Origin: an uncultured Bryobacteraceae bacterium
GTDB lineage: Bacteria > Acidobacteriota > Terriglobia > Bryobacterales > Bryobacteraceae
DNA: 64,000 nucleotides
NCBI GenBank assembly: GCA_937924525.1
Contig: CALDSU010000002.1
Coordinates: 186,001-250,000, forward strand
Direction: 5' to 3'
Shown here piece by piece: positions 60,764-64,000 of the stretch. Made by a program: the position numbers and the translations under genes. Position 1 is the stretch's first letter. Every line of letters begins with the position of its first letter. The notes under the pieces are model-generated. The model was given only the letters and a program-made list of their open reading frames with translations, was not told the DNA's origin and searched no databases.

Positions 60764-61930
60764 ATGGTTTTTTCCCGACCGAACATCCTCTATTTCACTT
60801 CCTTCGCCACGGATTACGCTTATTTCGCGTTCCTGTTCGTCATCACCCGCCTGCTGGCCGAAACGGGCTCGTCGCAGTGGCACCTGGGCGTGTTCGGGGC
60901 CTGCACATCCATCTGTTATGCGCTGAGCGGGCCGTGGGCGGGCGCGCTCTCCGATCGCATTGGCCGCCGGCGGGTGATCCTGTCCGGGGCGGCGGGGGCT
61001 ATGGCCGTACTCCTGATCTGCGCAACATGGCGGTCGCGGCCGCTGTTCTACATCGCCGGCGCGCTGTGTGGCGTCGCGGCCGCGCTCATCTATCCCCCTT
61101 TGATCGCCTGGCTGACCGAAGATGGCAGAGACACCAGCCGCCGCCTGTTCCGCTTCTGCGTTGCCTGGAATAGCGGGGTGATCGCGGCGCAGATCAGCGG
61201 GGGTGGGCTGTACGCAGTTCGCCCGCCACTCCCCCTGCTGGTGGCGGCGGTTCCCATGGCCGGGGTCCTCGCGCTGATGCTGGCGTGGAAGCCGTCCGCC
61301 CTGTCCGGATCAGGCGCCGCTCCCGCGGTTGGCTCTCCGCCGGCGACCCACGATGCCGCGTCGCGCGCCCGCGTGTTCGTCTACCTTGCCTGGCTGTCCA
61401 ATATCGCCGGCGCGTTTTGCTTCAGCCTTCTGGTCCACCTGTTTCCCTACCTGGCGCACGAGTCCGGCATCAGCCCGCCGGTGCACGGCCTCATGCTCGC
61501 GCTCAACCGGCTGGGGGTCATCGGGACGTACGTGCTGATGTACCGGTTCGCCTTCTGGCGCTATCGCCTCTGGACCGCGGTCGCCTCCCAACTGCTGGCG
61601 ATGGCGGGCTTGAGTCTGCTGGGCTTCGCCGGCTCGGCGCCCGTGCTGACGCTCGGCCTTGTGCTCACCGCCTTGATGCTGGGCTATAACTACTTCGCGA
61701 GCATTTACTACAGCACGATGGCGTTCGGCACGGAACGAAAGGGAGCCGCCAGCGGCATGCATGAAGCCACCCTGGCCATGGGAAGTGGCCTGGGCGCCCT
61801 GGGCGGAGGCATCTGGGGAACGGTGTATGGCGCGCGCGCGCCGTACCGCCTCTGCGTGGTTCTGCTTGGGGTGTTTATCATCCTTCAAGGGGCGATCCAC
61901 CGCTGGCGCCGGGAACCGCCACGAGTGTGA
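60764..61930 (+). CDS. MFS transporter, DHA-like
   Basis: A 388-residue protein with about twelve hydrophobic segments. It begins MVFSRPNILYFTSFATDYAY; loop 2-3 is GPWAGALSDRIGRRRVILSG, the general MFS motif; a central loop links the halves. The substrate is not readable; the drug/H+ antiporter style is a guess. The ATG has no close ribosome site, but is the first residue before the opening helix. It stands alone, divergent from the PSD1 gene and convergent with the adaptor gene. Confidence 0.82.
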   Translation: MVFSRPNILYFTSFATDYAYFAFLFVITRLLAETGSSQWHLGVFGACTSICYALSGPWAGALSDRIGRRRVILSGAAGAMAVLLICATWRSRPLFYIAGALCGVAAALIYPPLIAWLTEDGRDTSRRLFRFCVAWNSGVIAAQISGGGLYAVRPPLPLLVAAVPMAGVLALMLAWKPSALSGSGAAPAVGSPPATHDAASRARVFVYLAWLSNIAGAFCFSLLVHLFPYLAHESGISPPVHGLMLALNRLGVIGTYVLMYRFAFWRYRLWTAVASQLLAMAGLSLLGFAGSAPVLTLGLVLTALMLGYNYFASIYYSTMAFGTERKGAASGMHEATLAMGSGLGALGGGIWGTVYGARAPYRLCVVLLGVFIILQGAIHRWRREPPRV

Positions 61931-61966
61931 CCAGCGGACGCGGACACGCGCGGTCGATCTGCCTGG

Positions 61967-63172
61967 CTACTTCTTGCTGACCAGCACCTTCACTCCCGAG
62001 TCCAGCCGCGGCAGGCTGGACACGGCAATCATTTCGCCGGCGGCGAGCCCTTCGACGATCTCGACGTGATCGCCCAGCCGGTCGCCGAGTTTCACGTCGC
62101 GGGCTTCGATGGCATCGCCCTTGACGACGAACGCCTTGTTCGTGCCGAAGACATACAGGATACCCAGGACGGGCACGGTGCGGATCGTGTCGATCTTGGT
62201 GGTCTTGATGCGCCCCCGCGCGTAAGAGCCGGGCTTGAGCAGATTCTCCTTATTGTCAATCAGCGCTTCGACCACGAAGGTGCGCTTGGCTGGGTCGACG
62301 GTCGGGGAAATCCGCCAGACCTTGCCGGTGAATTTCCGCTCTGGATAGGCTTCCAGGCTGACCTCCGTGAGCTGACCCACCTGAATCCAGGGAGCCATCC
62401 GCTCCGGCACCTCCAGGCGCAAACGGACGGGGTCGGTCTTGACCAGTACAAACACCGGCGTATTGGTGCGCACATACTGGCCGACATTCACCAGGCGTTC
62501 CTTGACGTGGGCCGTGAAGGGCGCCAGGATGCGGGTGTCCTGGAGCTTCTTGCGTTGCAACTGGACCGCGGCACGGTAGCGTTCCACCTCCTGAATCAGA
62601 TTGCCGGCCTGATGCAGCGCGGAATCCACCGCGGCCTGCGCCGCCTGGTAGCGCGCCTGGGCTTCGTCCAGGTCCTGGCGGGAGCCGATGCCCTGATCCA
62701 CCAGGTCGCGGACGCGTTTGAATCGCTGCTCGGCGTCGAACAGGTCGGCGCGGGCCCGCCGCACCTCCGACGCCTGGTTGATGTCCTGAATGCGGTCATT
62801 TTCATTGCGCAGCCCGAGTTTCTCCAGAGCCTGCCGAAGCTGCGCCTCATCGCCGGCCAGTTTGAATCTCTCTTCTTCCTCCGAGATCCGTACCAGCACC
62901 TGGTTCTGCACGACGCGGTCGCCCAGGTCCGCGTTCACCTCCGCCACCCTCCCGTCGATCTCCGAACTGATGGTGACCTCTTCGAAGGGGAACAAGGAGC
63001 CGACCGATTCGACCTCCCGCTGGATCTGACGCGTGTTCACTCGCGCCACCTTGACGGTGACCGGCCCGCCATCTTCTTTCTTCGCTGCCGGCGCGGTTGT
63101 CCTTTGGCAGGCGCTCGTGGCCAAGGCCACTACCGCGACCCAGCCCGCCCGTCTTTTCCACAGTTGTTCCAC
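61967..63172 (-). CDS. RND/HlyD-type efflux adaptor lipoprotein
   Basis: A 401-residue periplasmic adaptor. GTG at 63172 gives VEQLWKRRAGWVAVVALATS followed by a lipoprotein cysteine (ATSAC), with AGGA eight bases upstream. Domains are in order: lipoyl (SLFPFEEVTISSEIDGRVAE, GDRVVQNQVLVRIS), alpha-hairpin coiled coil (~residues 90-210), beta-barrel (RLRLEVPERMAPWIQVGQLT) and membrane-proximal. It links an inner-membrane pump to TolC. No RND pump or TolC gene is adjacent, so its partner lies elsewhere or is shared. Confidence 0.88.
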   Translation of the reverse strand: MEQLWKRRAGWVAVVALATSACQRTTAPAAKKEDGGPVTVKVARVNTRQIQREVESVGSLFPFEEVTISSEIDGRVAEVNADLGDRVVQNQVLVRISEEEERFKLAGDEAQLRQALEKLGLRNENDRIQDINQASEVRRARADLFDAEQRFKRVRDLVDQGIGSRQDLDEAQARYQAAQAAVDSALHQAGNLIQEVERYRAAVQLQRKKLQDTRILAPFTAHVKERLVNVGQYVRTNTPVFVLVKTDPVRLRLEVPERMAPWIQVGQLTEVSLEAYPERKFTGKVWRISPTVDPAKRTFVVEALIDNKENLLKPGSYARGRIKTTKIDTIRTVPVLGILYVFGTNKAFVVKGDAIEARDVKLGDRLGDHVEIVEGLAAGEMIAVSSLPRLDSGVKVLVSKK

Positions 63173-63276
63173 TGGCTCTTTCCTTCTCCCGGCTTGCCTT
63201 TTGAACAAAATCGGGACACCTCTTTCGACACACCATGCGTTGATTCCTCACACCGGTTGGCTTGCGACACGGGCTG

Positions 63277-64000
63277 CTAGCGCCCGCGAAACCGGCGATT
63301 CAAGGCCGCCACCTGGTCGTGCAACTTCACCGGTTTGGGTTTCTCCCGGGGCCTGGACGGCGCGGCCGTCCGCTCTTCCAGCGCCTTGAGCGAGAGCGCC
63401 ACGCGCCTGGCCTTCGCGTCCACCGCCAGCACTTTCACCCGGACGATCTGCCCCGCCTTCACCACCTGCTGCGGATCCTTGACGTAACGCGAGGAAAGTT
63501 CGCTGACATGGATCAACCCGTCGTGGTGGACGCCGATATCTACAAAGGCGCCAAAATTGGTGACGTTCGTTACCGCGCCTTCCAGAATCATCCCGGGCTG
63601 CAGATCGCGCAACTCCTTCACGTCGTCGCGCCACTGGGGCGCGACGAACCGGTCGCGCGGGTCGCGGCCGGGTTTCTTCAGTTCCTCCAGGATGTCTCGC
63701 AGCGTGTACTCGCCGACTTCCAGGCCGGGGATTTCTTCGATGCGGACCCGCGTCACCACTTCGGGCTGAGCGATGAGGCCCGCCACGGTCACGCCCAGCG
63801 CCGCGGCGATTTTGGCGACCACCGGGTACGACTCGGGGTGCACGGCGGTGGCGTCCAGCGGGTCATCCCCACCGCGGATACGCAGGAAGCCCGCGGCCTG
63901 CTCGAAGGTCTTGGGCCCCAAGCCCGGGACCGCCAGCAACTGCACACGCGAGCGGAACGCCCCGTGTTCGTTCCGGTACTCCACGATGCGCCGGGCCGTG
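63277..64000 (-). CDS. tex: Transcription accessory protein Tex, C-terminal part (5' end outside window)
   Basis: The frame is open to the window edge, so about 240 C-terminal residues are seen. It contains the helix-hairpin-helix part (LLAVPGLGPKTFEQAAGFLR), the long linking helices (EIPGLEVGEYTLRDILEELK) and the C-terminal S1 RNA-binding domain (GMILEGAVTNVTNFGAFVDI). Tex binds RNA and supports transcript integrity in many bacteria. A short basic tail (SRPREKPKPVKLHDQVAALN) follows the S1 domain. It is upstream of the adaptor gene on the same strand. Confidence 0.93.
   Translation of the reverse strand, partial: TARRIVEYRNEHGAFRSRVQLLAVPGLGPKTFEQAAGFLRIRGGDDPLDATAVHPESYPVVAKIAAALGVTVAGLIAQPEVVTRVRIEEIPGLEVGEYTLRDILEELKKPGRDPRDRFVAPQWRDDVKELRDLQPGMILEGAVTNVTNFGAFVDIGVHHDGLIHVSELSSRYVKDPQQVVKAGQIVRVKVLAVDAKARRVALSLKALEERTAAPSRPREKPKPVKLHDQVAALNRRFRGR

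Noticed and set aside
1-64000. tRNA, rRNA, CRISPR, insertion sequence or prophage
   Set aside because: No tRNA arm pattern, repeat-spacer array, transposase or phage gene was recognised by eye.

Overview
The window is a GC-rich, densely packed bacterial chromosome segment. The likely source is an Acidobacteriota member of the Bryobacterales/Solibacter type. This is inferred from content: an Oar-like TonB-dependent receptor with a carboxypeptidase-regulatory N-terminus, two PSD1 (DUF1549/DUF1553)-DUF1501 gene pairs, Tat-exported Gfo/Idh/MocA and lactonase proteins, and many secreted glycosidases. No rRNA or other taxonomic marker is present, and Planctomycetota share some of these families. 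I saw no tRNA, rRNA, CRISPR array, prophage or insertion sequence.

Layout. 1-5885 (+): a cut multi-pass membrane protein, a SYLF lipoprotein-like protein, an MFS transporter, and a two-gene cassette of unknown function (a ferredoxin-domain protein with a split second cluster motif and a cysteine-rich partner). 5900-10796 (-): a tightly coupled run larC-metG-tatD family-polyprenyl diphosphate synthase. 10948-24875: lysS, a diheme cytochrome c, an exported lactonase, an M48 protease with a TatA-like membrane anchor, a DHH phosphoesterase, a toroid protein plus a two-domain glycosyltransferase, an amidase, prmA and ald. 25071-29879 (-): nucleoside hydrolase, two small membrane proteins, a GH88/GH105-like hydrolase and a GH2 enzyme. 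30054-32675 (+): three Tad-pilus-type genes (TadE, TadE, TadG) behind a good promoter. 32731-38833 (-): Gfo/Idh oxidoreductase, HEAT-like protein, PSD1 with a cytochrome domain, DUF1501. 38914-39948 (+): an intact URO-D-like protein.

40019-51404 is the most interesting block. A GntR-HTH/LacI-sensor regulator (AraR architecture) is divergent from a TonB receptor, a GH38-like glycosidase with fibronectin III domains, an FAD-dependent oxidoreductase, an MFS transporter and a URO-D family gene that has lost its middle. The receptor promoter is near-consensus, and a 15-bp palindrome fills the spacer between its -35 and -10 boxes. This predicts direct repression of a glycan import-and-breakdown operon.

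51405-64000: a decayed-gene stretch, an OPT family transporter, a YqeY-like protein, a serine-biosynthesis pair (class V aminotransferase and serA), a second PSD1-DUF1501 pair, an MFS transporter, an RND-type adaptor lipoprotein without its pump, and the 3' part of tex cut by the window edge.

Functional names come from motif recognition by eye. No database search, structure prediction or codon statistic was run.
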